A stretch of DNA of 64,000 bases from Serratia symbiotica (Periphyllus acericola) (GTDB lineage: Bacteria; Pseudomonadota; Gammaproteobacteria; Enterobacterales; Enterobacteriaceae), in the NCBI RefSeq assembly GCF_964019515.1, contig NZ_OZ026452.1:496001-560000 (forward strand). The letters are read 5' to 3'. Every line of letters begins with the position of its first letter. The stretch's first letter is position 1. The notes beneath the pieces were generated by a model. It did no database searches, was not told where the DNA came from, and saw only the letters and a program-made list of their open reading frames with translations. This document shows, one piece after another, positions 41,501 to 53,671 of the stretch. The translations under genes and the position numbers were made by a program.

Positions 41501-42553
41501 GGCGTTGTTGAATAAATCGGATTTGGAATAAAAGAGTCCCGTGAATGGGCAACTTTCAGGCAAGGCGTACACTTTCAGGCATACCGGCGAGCGTCATCTT
41601 GTTTAATGCACAGATCATGGCCAGCGCCTCTGCAACTTGCCCATCATAATATCGCAGCGACAGGTGACCACCAAATAGCTGTTTTACTCTGTACCTCGCT
41701 GTTGCCGCTATCGAACGTCGGTGGTAGCCTGTGATACTTTTCCACCGTGTGTTGTCTCCGGTAACGCGCTGGTTCGCCACCGCTTGATTTCGTTCTGCAT
41801 ACTGCCGACCAATAACGGGCTCGCTTCTCGGCGGTATTAACACCTTGAGCTTCTTGCCCCTTAACTCATCATCACACACTCGCGTATCCTAAGCCCGATC
41901 CGCCGAGGCGACTTTGATTTTACGGTACCTCTGACGGATGAGACCTGGGAAGGCTTCGGTATCGGTGACATTGCTCAAGGAAAGGTCAGCACAGATGACC
42001 TCATGTGTTTCTGTATCTACGGCCAAATGTAGTTTTCGCCAGATCCGCCGTTTTTCCTGACCGTGTTTTTTTACCTTCCACTCCCCTTAACCCAACACGT
42101 TGAGCCCGCTAGAGTCGATAACGAGGTGCGCAATTTCACCCGGCGTTGCGGTTTTAAACGGGACATGGCCGGACTTCGCCCGCTTACTGATGCAGGTGTC
42201 GTCCGGGCAGTTCAACGGCACTTTGATCAGTGTGACAATGGAGTCGACAAAGCCCTGTAGGGCGCGAAGTGTCAGGCCTAAAATCCGTTTCAGCATCAAT
42301 ACGCTGGTGATTGCCATATCGGAATAATGTGGTGGGCGACCACGCAGAGAAGGTTTTGCCTCGCAGTACCAGGCGTGAAGTGCCGTTTCATCCCCCCAGC
42401 AAGTGAGTGAATCCCGAGTGATAAGGGCGTTGTTGTAAGCCTTCCAGTTGGTGATGTTGAACTTTTGCTGGGCCACGGAATGTCGCTATGTTGACAGAAG
42501 GAGAGTGATCTGATCCTCGTCCCGGACAAATGTTCGATTTATTCAACAACGCC
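41501..42553 (-). mobile_element. IS903-like element, copy 3, longest of the set
   Basis: The ends are GGCGTTGTTGAATAAATC and GATTTATTCAACAACGCC, identical inverted repeats over 18 bases. At 1053 bases it is close to IS903 length and the most complete copy. The 9-base flanks CGTTGGGTG (left) and TCGTATACT (right) do not match, so no target duplication. It joins argP to the uvrA region, which are far apart in E. coli. Confidence 0.93.
41556..42476 (-). pseudogene. IS903-type transposase pseudogene (copy 3)
   Basis: From a GTG at 42476 the frame reads AQQKFNITNWKAYNNALI through RGRPPHYSDMAITSVLML to LVIDSSGLNVLG, where a TAA replaces Glu (NVLG-stop-GEWKVKKHG). A TAG at 41889-41891 replaces the Tyr of ADGAYDTR, and a shift lies near 41820. 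The N-terminal third is the best-kept of all copies. Confidence 0.88.
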
Positions 42554-42697
42554 TCGTATACTGGATATTAACTCAGTTTTTTGTGTCATAATTATGCGTT
42601 GCGTAATGGTGCTGTGCTGTTTTTTGCGAGTTTGATCACTAAACCGCTGACAAGAATTGCTGGCAGGTACGGTATATCATCAAGACGGGAAGTGTAT

Positions 42698-45238
42698 ATG
42701 GAAAATATCGAAGTTCGTGGTGCTCGAACGCATAATCTCAAAAACATCAACCTGATTATCCCACGTGACAAGCTGATCGTCGTCACCGGTTTATCTGGTT
42801 CCGGCAAATCCTCGCTGGCTTTTGATACGCTGTATGCCGAAGGGCAGCGCCGCTACGTTGAGTCGCTTTCCGCCTATGCACGCCAGTTCCTTTCGCTCAT
42901 GGAAAAACCGGACGTCGACCACATTAAAGGTTTATCACCAGCGATCTCCATTGAGCAGAAATCCACCTTGCATAACCCAAGATCCACCGTCGGCACCATT
43001 ACCGAGATTCATGACTACTTGCGCCTACTGTTCGCTCGTGTTGGTGAACCACGCTGCCCGGAACACCACACGCCACTGGCAGCGCAATCCGTCAGCCAAA
43101 TGGTCGATAACGTGCTCAACCAACCGGAAGGCACGCGTCTGATGCTGTTGGCCCCGGTGGTGAAAGACCGCAAGGGCGAGCACACCAAAACGCTGGAAAC
43201 CCTCGCCACTCAGGGCTATATCCGCGCCCTCATCGATGGCGAGGTGTGCGAACTTTCCGATCCACTGAAGCTGGAGTTGCAAAAGAAGCACACTATCGAA
43301 GTGGTAGTTGATCGCTTCAAGGTGCGTGAAGACCTGGCGCAGCGCCTGGCGGAATCGTTCGAGACCGCGCTGGAGCTGTCCGGCGGCACTGCACTGGTGG
43401 CTAATATGGACAGTGAAAAGGCCGAAGAGCTGCTATTCTCCGCCAATTTTGCCTGCCAGATATGTGGCTATAGCATGCGCGAGCTGGAACCACGCCTGTT
43501 CTCGTTCAACAACCCAGCCGGTGCCTGCCCGACCTGCGATGGCCTGGGCGTGCAGCAGTTCTTTGATCCAGAGCGCGTGGTGCAGAACCCAGAGCTTTCT
43601 TTAGCTGGCGGTGCGATCCGTGGTTGGGATCGCCGTAATTTCTACTACTTCCAGATATTGCGATCGTTAGCGGAACACTATGAATTCGACGTCGAAGCAC
43701 CGTTCAACAGCCTGAGCAATAAGGTGCAGAAAGCAGTGCTGAGCGGCTCCGGCAAAGATTCAATCGAATTCAAATACATCAACGATCGCGGTGATACCAC
43801 CGTACGCTGCCATTCGTTTGAAGGCGTGCTGAACAACATGGATCGCCGCTACAAAGAGACTGAATCCAGCGCGGTACGAGAAGAGCTAGCCAAGTTTATC
43901 AGCAACCGCCCGTGCACCTCGTGCCATGGCACCCGTCTGCGAGAAGAAGCGCGCAACGTATTCGTCGAAGATACCACGCTACCAGAAATCTCCGAGCTGA
44001 GCATCGGCCATGCGCTAACCTTCTTCCGGGATATGAAGCTCATCGGCCAACCCGCCAAGATCGCTGAGAACGTGCTGAAAGAGATCGGCGATCGCCTGAA
44101 ATTCTTGGTCAACATGGGGCTAAACTATCTGTCGCTGTCACGCTCGGCGGAAACGCTGTCCGGTGGCGAGGCACAGCGTATCCGCTTGGCAAGCCAGATC
44201 GGCGCTGGCCTGGTGGGCGTGATGTACGTGCTGGATGAACCGTCGATCGGCCTGCATCAGCGCGACAACGAACGCCTGCTGTAAACCCTGATCCACCTTC
44301 GCAACCTGGGCAATACAGTGATCGTAGTAGAGCACGACGAAGACGCCATTCGCGCCGCCGACCATGTGATCGACATCGGCCCCGGCGCTGGCGTGCACGG
44401 TGGTCAGATCGTGGCGGAAGGCAGCGTGGAAGCGATCATGGCACAGCCGTACTCACTAACTGGCCAGTTCCTCAGCGGCAAGCGCGAAATCACCATACCG
44501 CAGCAGCGCGTACCGGCCGACCCGACTAAAGTATTAAAGCTGAGCAGCGCGTGTGGTAACAACCTGAAGGGGGTAACGCTGACGCTGCCAGTCGGCCTGT
44601 TTATCTGCATTACCGGGGTTTCCGGCTCAGGTAAATCAACGTTGATCAACGATACGCTGTTCCCGATCGTCCAACGCCAGCTCAACGGTGCCACCATCAT
44701 CGAATCTGCGCCATTTCGCGAAGTAACCGGCCTGGAGCATTTCGATAAGGTGATCGATATCGATCAAAGCCCGATCGGCCGTACCCCGCGCTCTAACCCA
44801 GCCACCTACACCGGCATCTTCACGCCGGTGCGCGAGCTGCTCGCTGGTGTACCTGAGTCACGCAGCCGTGGCTACAACCCTGGCCGCTTCAGCTTTAACG
44901 TCAAAGGTGGCCGCTGCGAAGCCTGCCAGGGTGATGGCGTGATCAAAGTGGAGATGCACTTTCTGCCAGATATCTACGTGCCGTGCGACCAGTGTAAAGG
45001 CAAGCGCTATAACCGCGAGACGCTGGAAGTAAAGTACAAGGGCAAGAATATCCACGAAGTGCTGGAGATGACTATCGAGGAAGCGCACAATTTCTTCGAT
45101 GCCGTACCAGCGCTAGCGCGCAAGTTGCAAACCCTGATCAATGTTGGCCTGTCGTATATCCGTCTCGGCCAGTCGGCCACCACCTTGTCCGGAGGTGAGG
45201 CGCAGCGCGTCAAGCTGGCACGCGAGCTGTGGCTATAA
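42698..45238 (+). pseudogene. uvrA: uvrA pseudogene (excinuclease ABC subunit A)
   Basis: 847 codons in one frame with one internal stop: a TAA at 44282-44284, codon 529, in [19 protein letters not shown]. Both ABC modules are otherwise well conserved ([78 protein letters not shown]). The gene stops after [15 protein letters not shown]: about 95 C-terminal residues, including the second Walker B, are replaced by the tail of convergent tyrB. UvrA recognises DNA damage, so excision repair is presumably lost. The TAA may be a recent change from GAA; the truncation alone is disabling. Confidence 0.93.
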
Positions 45239-46385
45239 AATGCACGTTGTTATGGTTCAAGCCAGCCACGCACATGCGACCATTGTGGATCAGGTAAACT
45301 CAGAACTCTTCGCGCAGGCGATCAACCTGCGCTGCGCTGAGGCCTGTGTAGCTAAACATACCGCACTGCTCCAGCAGATAATCGAAATTGTGCTGCGGGA
45401 GTACGCCTTTCAGTGCTTCCGCCAGCGTTTTACGCATATCAAGGATGCGGATGCACATGCTTGCCACTTCATTCTGCCACTAAGCTTTCAGTGGCGCGTC
45501 GTTCAACACTTTGGCCACCACCTGTGCACCAAAACTCGGCGGACTGGAGTAGTTACGGCGCACGGTAGCCTTAAGCTGGCCCAGCACACGGCTGGCAGCC
45601 TCTCGGCTTTCGTACACCACTGAAAGCCCACCGACGCGTTTGCCATACAGCGAGAAGATTTTCGAGAACGAATTGCTTACCAAGCACGGCAGACCGGCGG
45701 TGGCGATGGCACGGCAGGCGTAGGCATCTTGATCCATGCCAACGCCAAAGTCCAGGAACGGGATCAGTGCGCGGTCAGCGATCACCTTGATTACATCATC
45801 CCATTGGACGGTGGTCAGATCAGAGAAGGTCGGGTTGTGGCAACAAGGGTGCAGTAGCACAATGCGGTGTCTTGGCAACTGTTTCAATGCGCCCAGCATG
45901 GCGTCGAACTTTACGCCCAGGCTACCAGTGTTGAAGTACGGGTAAGTGTTCACCTTGAAGCCAGCACCGCTGAAGATAGCGACATGGTTTTCCCATGTCG
46001 GATCGCTGACACACACTTGTGAATTAGGGAAATAGCTTTTCAAGAAATCTGCCCCTACCTTCAACGCACCGGAACCGCCAACGGTCTGAATGGTTGCGAT
46101 TCGCTCCTGATGCAACATTGGGTGCTGCAAGCCAAACAGCAACTGCTGGACAGCTGTGCGATATGGCTGTAGACCTTCCATCGGTAAATATAATGATGCG
46201 TAGTGTTCGACACGGCTCAACTGCGCTTGCGCTGCGGCGACTACCTGTATCTGCGGAATAATGCCTTGCTTATTGTGGTATAGGACGATGCTCAGGTTCA
46301 CCTTGTGCGCACGGTGATCTTATTTAAACTTTTCCATTAGCGACAAGATAGGGTCACCATCATAAACCTCAACGTTATGGAACAC
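45239..46385 (-). pseudogene. tyrB: tyrB pseudogene (aromatic amino acid aminotransferase)
   Basis: From a GTG at 46383-46385 the frame reads FHNVEVYDGDPILSLMEKFK, a TAA where Glu is usual, then [17 protein letters not shown] and onward without shift to [12 protein letters not shown] replaces Ser there, then [20 protein letters not shown], and a TGA after REEF. The PLP-lysine motif [16 protein letters not shown] is intact. Two residues-scale deletions exist ([14 protein letters not shown]). The last 20 codons are lost at the uvrA junction. TyrB makes tyrosine, phenylalanine and leucine by transamination. Confidence 0.93.
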
Positions 46386-46587
46386 AGATTATTTTCCTAG
46401 ATTATCGCGGTTTAGGTACAGCGTAACGCCGCAAAATCGCGTTCGATTTTAGCTTAATCCGCGCATATGGCAAAGGCGCTTCTCTCAATCTGATTGTGCG
46501 CGTGATGAGGTAAGAGGGAGGCGCATCAGTGGCTGCACTTAGCAAAGCGACAAGCAAAAGTGATGCAGTGATGATTAACGCTGGCAG

Positions 46588-47606
46588 GCGGATCAGATCA
46601 CTCTCCTTCTGTCAAAATAGCGACATTCCGTGGCCTAGCAAAAGTTCAACATCATCAACTGGAAGGCTTACAATAATGCCCTTATCACTCGGGGTTCACT
46701 CACTTTCTCGGTGGATGAAACGGCACGTCACGCCTGGTACTGCGAGGCAAAACCTTCTCTGCGTGGTCGCCCACCACATTATTCCGATATGGCAATCACC
46801 AGCGTATTGATGCTGAAACGGATTTTCGGCCTGACACTTCGCGCCCTCCAGCGCTTCGTCTACTCCATTGTCACACTGATCAAAGTGCCGTTGAACTGCC
46901 CGGACGACACCTGCATCAGTAAGCGGGCAAAGTCCGGCCATGTCCCGTTTAAAACCCCAACGCCAGGTGAAATTGCGCACCTCATTATCGACTTTAGCGG
47001 GCTCAACGTGTTGGGTGAAGGTGAGTGGATGGCAAAAAATACGGTCAGGAAAAACGGCGGATCTGGCAAAAACTGCATTTGGCCGTAGATACAGAAACAC
47101 ATGAGGTCATCTGTGCTGACCTTTCTTTGAGCAATGTCACCGATACCGAAGCCTTCCCAGGTCTCATCCGTCAGAGGTACCGTAACATCAAAGTCGCCTC
47201 GGCGGATCGGGCTTAGGATACGCGAGTGTGTGATGATGAGTTAAGGGGCAAGAAGCTCAAGGCGGTTAATACCGCCCAGCAGCGGAGCCCGTTATTGGTC
47301 GGCAGACTATGCAGAGCGAAATCAAGCGGTGGCGAACCAGCGCCTTACCGAGATAACACACGGTGGAAAAGTATCACAGGCTACCACCGACGTTCGATAG
47401 CGGCAACAGCGAGGTACAGAGTAAAACAGCTATTTGGTGGTCACCTGTCGCTGCGATATTATGATGGGCAAGTTGCAGAGGCGCTGGCCATGATCTGTGC
47501 ATTAAACAAGATGCCGATCGCCGGTATGCCAGAAAGTGTACGCCTTGCCTGAAAGATGCCAATTCACGGGACTCTTTATTCCAAATCCGATTTATTCAAC
47601 AACGCC
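46588..47606 (+). mobile_element. IS903-like element, copy 4, left end lost
   Basis: The right end GATTTATTCAACAACGCC at 47589-47606 is intact, but the left inverted repeat and about 40 bases are missing: similarity to the other copies begins at GCGGATCAGATCACT. No target duplication can exist. It separates the tyrB upstream region from rpsB, a non-E. coli adjacency, and lies about 140 bases before the rpsB leader. Confidence 0.9.
46630..47552 (+). pseudogene. IS903-type transposase pseudogene (copy 4)
   Basis: The GTG start is followed at once by a TAG (VA-stop-QKFN). A long middle (GRPPHYSDMAITSVLMLKRI to LNVLGEGEW) is open, a one-base loss shifts the frame near 47035, a TAG at 47214-47216 replaces the ADGAYDTR tyrosine, and further shifts lie near 47265 and 47350. 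The C terminus MPIAGMPESVRLA is kept. Confidence 0.86.
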
Positions 47607-47748
47607 GCCAAATGCAACAAAATTTGGTGTCTATAGTGAGTTTGTGGTATAAAGCGCATCGGCAGATCCCCTGTTCTGTGTCCTAGTGACGATGGCGAAA
47701 ATGGCCGAACATACTTTAACTGCACTCATAATTGTGTAAATAACACAC

Positions 47749-47818
47749 ACGTATCGGCACATTCGCCGGGGTGCTTTGCGGTGACCCGTCACCCCAAAGT
47801 CGGCGTTATGGGATACGT
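47749..47818 (+). promoter_or_regulatory. rpsB 5' leader structure (S2 autoregulation)
   Basis: Three nested stems pair perfectly: ACGTATC (47749-47755) with GATACGT (47812-47818), CGCCG (47764-47768) with CGGCG (47801-47805), and GGGTG with CACCC inside. It lies 38 bases before rpsB. In E. coli, S2 represses the rpsB-tsf operon through a conserved structured 5' leader; this fits that element. Confidence 0.7.
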
Positions 47819-47838
47819 GGAGGTATAACCCCAACTAA

Positions 47839-48582
<744 letters not shown>

Positions 48583-48640
48583 TAAGGCAAGCTCATCACC
48601 ACTGAGCCCTTATTAACCAGTTATTGACATATGTTGGTTA

Positions 48641-48665
48641 GGGGGGCCTTGAGAGGCCCCCCTTT
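48641..48665 (+). terminator. Hairpin between rpsB and tsf
   Basis: An 8-bp perfect GC stem GGGGGGCC / GGCCCCCC with a 6-base loop and only three T. It probably works as a partial terminator that sets the rpsB to tsf ratio. Confidence 0.75.
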
Positions 48666-48715
48666 GCTTATCTGAATGAGACCTGTCTCTGTGCGAGATA
48701 ACCTAGGAAAAAGAA

Positions 48716-49567
48716 ATGGCTGATATTACCGCTGCTCTGGTAAAAGAACTGCGCGAGCGTACCAGCGCTGGCATGATGGATTGTAAGAAAGCGTTGGTCG
48801 AAGCCAATGGCGACATTGAGCTAGCGATCGAAAATATGCGTAAATCTGGTGCGATTAAAGCGGCGAAAAAAGCAGGTAACGTTGCTGCTGACGGCGTGAT
48901 CAAAACCAAGATCGAGGGCAACTATGGCATCATTCTGGAAGTTAACTGCCAGACTGACTTTGTCGCTAAAGATACTGGCTTCCAAGCGTTCGCTGACAAA
49001 GTGCTGGATGCTGCTATGGCAGGTAAAATCAATGATGTTGACGTGCTAAAAGCACAGTTCGAAGAAGAACGCGTTGCGCTGGTGGCAAAAATCGGTGAGA
49101 ACATCAATATTCGTCGCGTTGCTTCCTTGGAAGGCGACGTGCTGGGGAGTTATCTGCACGGTGCACGCATCGGTGTTCTTATCGCCGCTAAAGGCGCTTA
49201 TGAAGAACTGGTTAAGCAAATTGCCATGCATGTTGCGGCAAGCAAACCTGAGTTCGTCAAGCCTGAAGACGTCTCTGCTGACGTGGTAGAAAAAGAGTAT
49301 CAGGTTCAGTTGGACATCGCCATGCAGTCTGGCAAGCCGAAAGAAATTGCAGAGAAAATGGTTGAAGGCCGTATGAAGAAATTCACTGGCGAAGTTTCTC
49401 TGACTGGTCAGCCTTTCGTTATCGATCCGAGCAAGACCGTTGGTCATGTACTGAAAGAGTATCGTGCTGATGTTACTCAATTCATCCGTTTCGAAGTGGG
49501 CGAAGGTATCGAAAAAGCGGAAGCTGACTTTGCTGCTGAAGTGGCAGCAATTTACAAACAGTCTTAA
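48716..49567 (+). CDS. tsf: Translation elongation factor Ts
   Basis: The 283-residue protein recycles EF-Tu by nucleotide exchange and is the same length as in E. coli. The N-terminal UBA-like domain ([20 protein letters not shown]), the core motif [13 protein letters not shown], and the later [17 protein letters not shown] are present. Second gene of the rpsB operon, 133 bases after rpsB. No damage. Confidence 0.98.
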   Translation: MADITAALVKELRERTSAGMMDCKKALVEANGDIELAIENMRKSGAIKAAKKAGNVAADGVIKTKIEGNYGIILEVNCQTDFVAKDTGFQAFADKVLDAAMAGKINDVDVLKAQFEEERVALVAKIGENINIRRVASLEGDVLGSYLHGARIGVLIAAKGAYEELVKQIAMHVAASKPEFVKPEDVSADVVEKEYQVQLDIAMQSGKPKEIAEKMVEGRMKKFTGEVSLTGQPFVIDPSKTVGHVLKEYRADVTQFIRFEVGEGIEKAEADFAAEVAAIYKQS

Positions 49568-49701
49568 TTTTTGTAAATGGAACCGCCGTCTGGCGGCTCT
49601 CTACCATCTAGCCAAGTATTCACCAGTGACAAGCCCGATAGAGTAGTACTCAGCTCCGGCGTGTCTTATCGCCCTACCTATTGCCTTTTAGGAAGAACAC
49701 C

Positions 49702-50427
49702 ATGGCAACCAATGCAAAACCCGTATATCAACGTATCTTGCTCAAACTGAGTGGTGAAGCCCTGCAGGGTGCAGAAGGTTTTGGTATCGACGCTAGTGTT
49801 TTGGATCGCATGGCTCAGGAAGTGAACGAGTTGGTCGAACTGGGAATTCAGGTCGGTGTAGTGATTGGCGGCGGCAACCTGTTCCGTGGCGCGGGTTTGG
49901 CACAGGCCGGTATGAACCGCGTAGTGGGCGATCACATGGGAATGTTGGCTACCGTGATGAACGGTTTGGCTATGCGTGATGCATTACACCGTGCTTATGT
50001 GAACGCCCGCCTGATGTCAGCAATTCCGCTGAACGGCGTGTGCGACAACTACAGTTGGGCGGAGGCGATCAGCCTGCTGCGCAATAACCGCGTGGTGATC
50101 TTCTCTGCCGGTACGGGCAACCCGTTTTTCACCACAGATTCCGCCGCCTGCCTACGTGGCATCGAGATCGAAGCAGACGTGGTGTTGAAAGCCACCAAAG
50201 TGGATGGTGTATACTCCGCTGATCCGGTTAAAAACTCCGATGCGACGATGTATGAGCAATTAACCTATCAGGACGTGCTGGAGCGCGAACTGAAAGTAAT
50301 GGATTTGGCGGCCTTTACGCTGGCGCGTGATCATAGCCTGCCGATCCGCGTGTTTAACATAAACAAGCCCGGTGCGCTGCGCCGTGTGGTGATGGGTGAA
50401 AATGAAGGTACCTTGATCTGCAAATAA
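49702..50427 (+). CDS. pyrH: UMP kinase
   Basis: The 241-residue hexameric enzyme phosphorylates UMP to UDP. The N-terminal [13 protein letters not shown], the substrate loop [15 protein letters not shown], and [19 protein letters not shown] are typical bacterial UMP kinase (amino acid kinase fold). The start [10 protein letters not shown] at 49702 matches E. coli length; a TTG 21 bases upstream is not preferred. It sits between tsf and frr, as in E. coli. Confidence 0.98.
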   Translation: MATNAKPVYQRILLKLSGEALQGAEGFGIDASVLDRMAQEVNELVELGIQVGVVIGGGNLFRGAGLAQAGMNRVVGDHMGMLATVMNGLAMRDALHRAYVNARLMSAIPLNGVCDNYSWAEAISLLRNNRVVIFSAGTGNPFFTTDSAACLRGIEIEADVVLKATKVDGVYSADPVKNSDATMYEQLTYQDVLERELKVMDLAAFTLARDHSLPIRVFNINKPGALRRVVMGENEGTLICK

Positions 50428-50437
50428 GCCGACTAAG

Positions 50438-50580
50438 AGTCTATCCTAGTAGGCGTACATTGTTGTAGCAATGTTTGGACACCGACAGCGCGCCTCAACC
50501 GCAGCGTACATGGTGTACGTGAGGATGGTGAGCACTGCCTAAGGCCATAAGGGCAAAAATATAGCCTAATAGGCTAGGCT
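50438..50580 (+). repeat. Dispersed ~143-bp repeat, copy B
   Basis: Aligns with the complement of 34918-35061. The ends form AGTCTATCCTAGTAGGC and AGCCTAATAGGCTAGGCT hairpin-like inverted repeats; the inside keeps CGTGAGGATGGTGAGCACTGCC and GGCCATAA. It fills the pyrH-frr gap and starts 11 bases after the pyrH stop, so it would be transcribed with them. Confidence 0.8.
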
Positions 50581-50699
50581 CTTATACCCATTCTCGGGCA
50601 CAGATAAATGCCGAGCTGCTATCCGCGTCGCTTGAGTAGAATTCACGGGCGATATTAATGTATCGCCTGCCCAGTAACCAGCTTCCTAGGGTTAGAAAC

Positions 50700-51257
50700 G
50701 TGATTAATGAAATCAGAAAAGATGCAGATATGCGCATGGAAAAAAGCTTAGAAGCATTCAAAAACCAAATCAGTAAAATTCGTACTGGCCGTGCTTCTCC
50801 AAGCATCTTGGATGGCATCATAGTGGAATACTATGGTGCAGCAACCCCACTGCGTCAGTTGGCCAGCGTTACCGTTGAAGATTCTCGCACATTGGCGATC
50901 AACCTGTTTGATCGTTCTTTGTGTTCGGTAGTTGAAAAGGCTATCATGTCTTCCGACTTGGGTCTGAACCCAAACTCAGCGGGTAGCGTGATTCGCGTTC
51001 CGCTTCCTCCTTTGACCGAAGAGCGCCGTAAGGATCTGATCAAAGTAGTGCGCGCTGAAACCGAGCAAGGGCGCGTGGCGGTACGTAACGTACGCCGTGA
51101 TGCTAACGACAAAGTGAAAGCCTTGCTGAAAGACAAAGAAATCAGTGAAGATGCTGATCGCCGTTCTCAGGATGAAATTCAGAAAATGACCGATGCTTAT
51201 ATCAAGCTGATTGATGCCGCGTTGGTAGACAAAGAAAAAGAGCTATTGGATTTCTAA
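50700..51257 (+). CDS. frr: Ribosome recycling factor
   Basis: The 185-residue protein, with EF-G, splits post-termination ribosomes. The family signature [19 protein letters not shown] and the hinge [13 protein letters not shown] are present, with the long C-terminal helix. The start is GTG at 50700 ([20 protein letters not shown]), the same non-ATG start used by E. coli frr; upstream in-frame starts lack family support. Confidence 0.96.
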   Translation: MINEIRKDADMRMEKSLEAFKNQISKIRTGRASPSILDGIIVEYYGAATPLRQLASVTVEDSRTLAINLFDRSLCSVVEKAIMSSDLGLNPNSAGSVIRVPLPPLTEERRKDLIKVVRAETEQGRVAVRNVRRDANDKVKALLKDKEISEDADRRSQDEIQKMTDAYIKLIDAALVDKEKELLDF

Positions 51258-51275
51258 TCAATATTGCGTAGAAAA

Positions 51276-51303
51276 AAGGCGTCGCTTGGGCGGCGCTTTG
51301 TTT
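51276..51303 (+). terminator. Terminator after frr
   Basis: A 7-bp GC stem GCGTCGC / GCGGCGC (one G-T pair) with loop TTGG, extended by A/T pairs and followed by TTTGTTT, 20 bases after frr. Confidence 0.8.
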
Positions 51304-51414
51304 ATTGTCATGTAGATCCCGTTTCATAGTACTGAAAGATCATTAACAAATGGTGGCTAAGGTTACACACTGAAACACCTTCGGTCTCATCAGAGCGTTA
51401 TTCAGAGTGGGTTC

Positions 51415-52611
51415 ATGAAGCAAATGACTATTCTTGGCTCGACCGGCTCGGTAGGGATCAGCACCCTGGCCGTGGTCAGCGAAAATCCTGAGCGTTTTGC
51501 AATTAAAGCGTTGGTAGCTGGCCGTAATGTGGCGGTGATGGCGCAGCAGTGTATGGCGTTCCGCCCAGCTTATGCGGCGATGGCGGATGAAAGTGCTGCG
51601 CGCGAGCTACGCGTTATTCTCGCGGAAAACGGCCTAGCCACCGAGGTGCTGGCAGGTGAACAGGCTGCCTGTGAATTGGCGGCGTTAGGGGATGTCGATC
51701 AAGTGACAGCGGCGATCGTCGGTGCTGCTGGGCTACTGCCGACATTGGCAGCGATCCGCGCTGGCAAACAGGTGCTGCTGGCGAACAAAGAGTCGTTGGT
51801 AACCTGTGGTCGCCTATTTATGGAGGCGGTGCAAAAGAGTCAGGCACAGCTCCTGCCACTGGACAGCGAGCATAATGCAATTTTTCAGAGTTTGCCGGAG
51901 AGCATTCAGCGCCAGTTGGGATATGCATCACTGGACAAGCATGGTGTCTCGCGCATCGTGCTTACCGGTTCTGGTGGCCCGTTCCGCACTATGCCGCTAG
52001 ATCAGTTCGCCACAATAACGCCGGATCAAGCCTGCGCTCACCCTAACTGGTCGATGGGGCGCAAAATCTCGGTGGATTCCGCCACCATGATGAATAAAGG
52101 TCTGGAATATATTGAGGCACGCTGGTTGTTCAACGCCTCTGCCAAACAAATGGAAGTGATATTGCATCCGCAGTCGGTGATCCATTCTATGGTGCGCTAC
52201 GCCGATGGCAGCGTGCTGGCTCAGTTGGGTACGCCAGACATGCGTACCCCGATTGCCCGTGTGATAGCTTATCCGCAGCGGGTAAATTCCGGCGTGGAGG
52301 CGCTGGATTTCTGCCGTATTGGTTCGTTAACTTTTGCTGAACCGGAGCGCGAGCGTTATCCCTGCCTGTATCTAGCGATCGAAGCTTTCGATACCGGTCA
52401 AGCGGCTACCACTGTGCTGAATGCCACCAACGAGATCGCCGTGGCTGCGTTCTTGCACGAACAGATCCGCTTTACCGATATCGCCAAGGTTAACCGCAAA
52501 GTGCTAGAATGCCTGTCGTTGCAGGAGCCATCCTGCATTGATGCGGTCTTAAAAATAGATTGTCAGGCGCGTGCGGTTGCCAGTGAAGTGGTCAAGTCAA
52601 TGCGAGTTTGA
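51415..52611 (+). CDS. dxr: 1-deoxy-D-xylulose 5-phosphate reductoisomerase
   Basis: The 398-residue NADPH enzyme makes 2-C-methyl-D-erythritol 4-phosphate in the MEP isoprenoid pathway. The NADPH motif [12 protein letters not shown], the metal site [12 protein letters not shown] and the flexible active-site loop [19 protein letters not shown] are intact. Same length as E. coli. Its product feeds uppS downstream in the same cluster. Confidence 0.98.
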   Translation: MKQMTILGSTGSVGISTLAVVSENPERFAIKALVAGRNVAVMAQQCMAFRPAYAAMADESAARELRVILAENGLATEVLAGEQAACELAALGDVDQVTAAIVGAAGLLPTLAAIRAGKQVLLANKESLVTCGRLFMEAVQKSQAQLLPLDSEHNAIFQSLPESIQRQLGYASLDKHGVSRIVLTGSGGPFRTMPLDQFATITPDQACAHPNWSMGRKISVDSATMMNKGLEYIEARWLFNASAKQMEVILHPQSVIHSMVRYADGSVLAQLGTPDMRTPIARVIAYPQRVNSGVEALDFCRIGSLTFAEPERERYPCLYLAIEAFDTGQAATTVLNATNEIAVAAFLHEQIRFTDIAKVNRKVLECLSLQEPSCIDAVLKIDCQARAVASEVVKSMRV

Positions 52612-52891
52612 TAACAGGTATTACTCGATTTTATTGATGATTCGCACATGCTGCAGTGGGTCTGTTTGTTCATACCCTGCCGAGCTGTTATAGTCTACAC
52701 TAGTTTATTCGCGGTTATACAATTGAATATGTCCTGTATTGGCATTTGCCAATGCAGATAGCGGTTCAGAAATTTCTGGTATCGGAGGGAGATATTACAG
52801 AGCTGTATCGGACACATGGATTTTTTATAATAAAAACATTATATTAAAGAAAATCAGCTATATATTTCTATTGAGGAAATAAGTACCAGTT

Positions 52892-53671
52892 ATGGTGTCC
52901 GCAAATCCACAAGAGGCTAATCCGTTCCACTTAGGGGCACGCCACGTTGCCATCATTATGGATGGTAATGGACGTTGGGCTAAACGTCAGGGCAAATTAC
53001 GTGTCTTCGGTCATAAAGCAGGGGTGAAATCGGTACGCCGTGCAGTGAGCTTTGCCACTAGCAACCGTTTAGAAGCGCTGACGCTTTATGCTTTCAGTAG
53101 CGAAAACTGGAACCGATCGATACAGGAAGTTTCCGCGTTGATGGCGCTGTTTGTTCATGCCCTGGATAGTGAATTAAAAGGTCTGCATAAGCATAATGTC
53201 AGGCTGCGAGTGATCGGTGATATCAGCCGTTTCAGCAAGCGTCTGCAGGAGCGCATTCATCGCTCTGAGCAAATGACGAAAAATAACAATGGCTTGACGC
53301 TTAACATTGCTGCTAATTACGGTGGCCGTTGGGATATCATTCAGGGAATAAAGAAACTGGCTGAACAGATACAAGGCGGAATGTTGCGCTCGGAACAGAT
53401 CAGCGAAGAATTATTGAGCCAGTGTGTCTGTATGAGCGATTTGGCACCGGTAGATTTAGTTATTCGCACCGGCGGTGAACATCGCATCAGCAACTTCCTG
53501 CTGTGGCAAATTGCTTATACCGAGCTTTACTTTACCGATGTTCTCTGGCCTGATTTTGATGAACATGTCTTTGAAGATGCGCTGAATGCATTTTCACAAC
53601 GTGAGCGTCGCTTCGGGGGAAAAACACCTATCGTATCGGCACCTATGCCTCCCGGGGGAAACATTTGCTGA
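52892..53671 (+). CDS. uppS: Undecaprenyl diphosphate synthase
   Basis: The 259-residue cis-prenyltransferase adds eight isoprenes to farnesyl diphosphate, making the lipid carrier for peptidoglycan and O-antigen. The catalytic aspartate is D24 in IIMDGNGRWAKRQG, and LYAFSSENWNRS, DLVIRTGGEHRISNFLLWQ and FDEHVFEDALNAFSQRERRF follow in family order. Six residues longer than in E. coli at the tail. The 280-base gap before it holds only a 16-base palindrome at 52738-52753. It overlaps cdsA by 7 bases. Confidence 0.97.
   Translation: MVSANPQEANPFHLGARHVAIIMDGNGRWAKRQGKLRVFGHKAGVKSVRRAVSFATSNRLEALTLYAFSSENWNRSIQEVSALMALFVHALDSELKGLHKHNVRLRVIGDISRFSKRLQERIHRSEQMTKNNNGLTLNIAANYGGRWDIIQGIKKLAEQIQGGMLRSEQISEELLSQCVCMSDLAPVDLVIRTGGEHRISNFLLWQIAYTELYFTDVLWPDFDEHVFEDALNAFSQRERRFGGKTPIVSAPMPPGGNIC

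Noticed and set aside
44282..44284. The single TAA in uvrA as a possible recoding or readthrough site.
   Set aside because: The gene also lacks its C-terminal Walker B region, so readthrough could not restore function; nearby tyrB shows the same kind of stops as plain decay.
52612..52891. The dxr-uppS gap as a possible small gene or RNA.
   Set aside because: No open frame with a ribosome site, no terminator and no conserved motif beyond a 16-base palindrome at 52738-52753.
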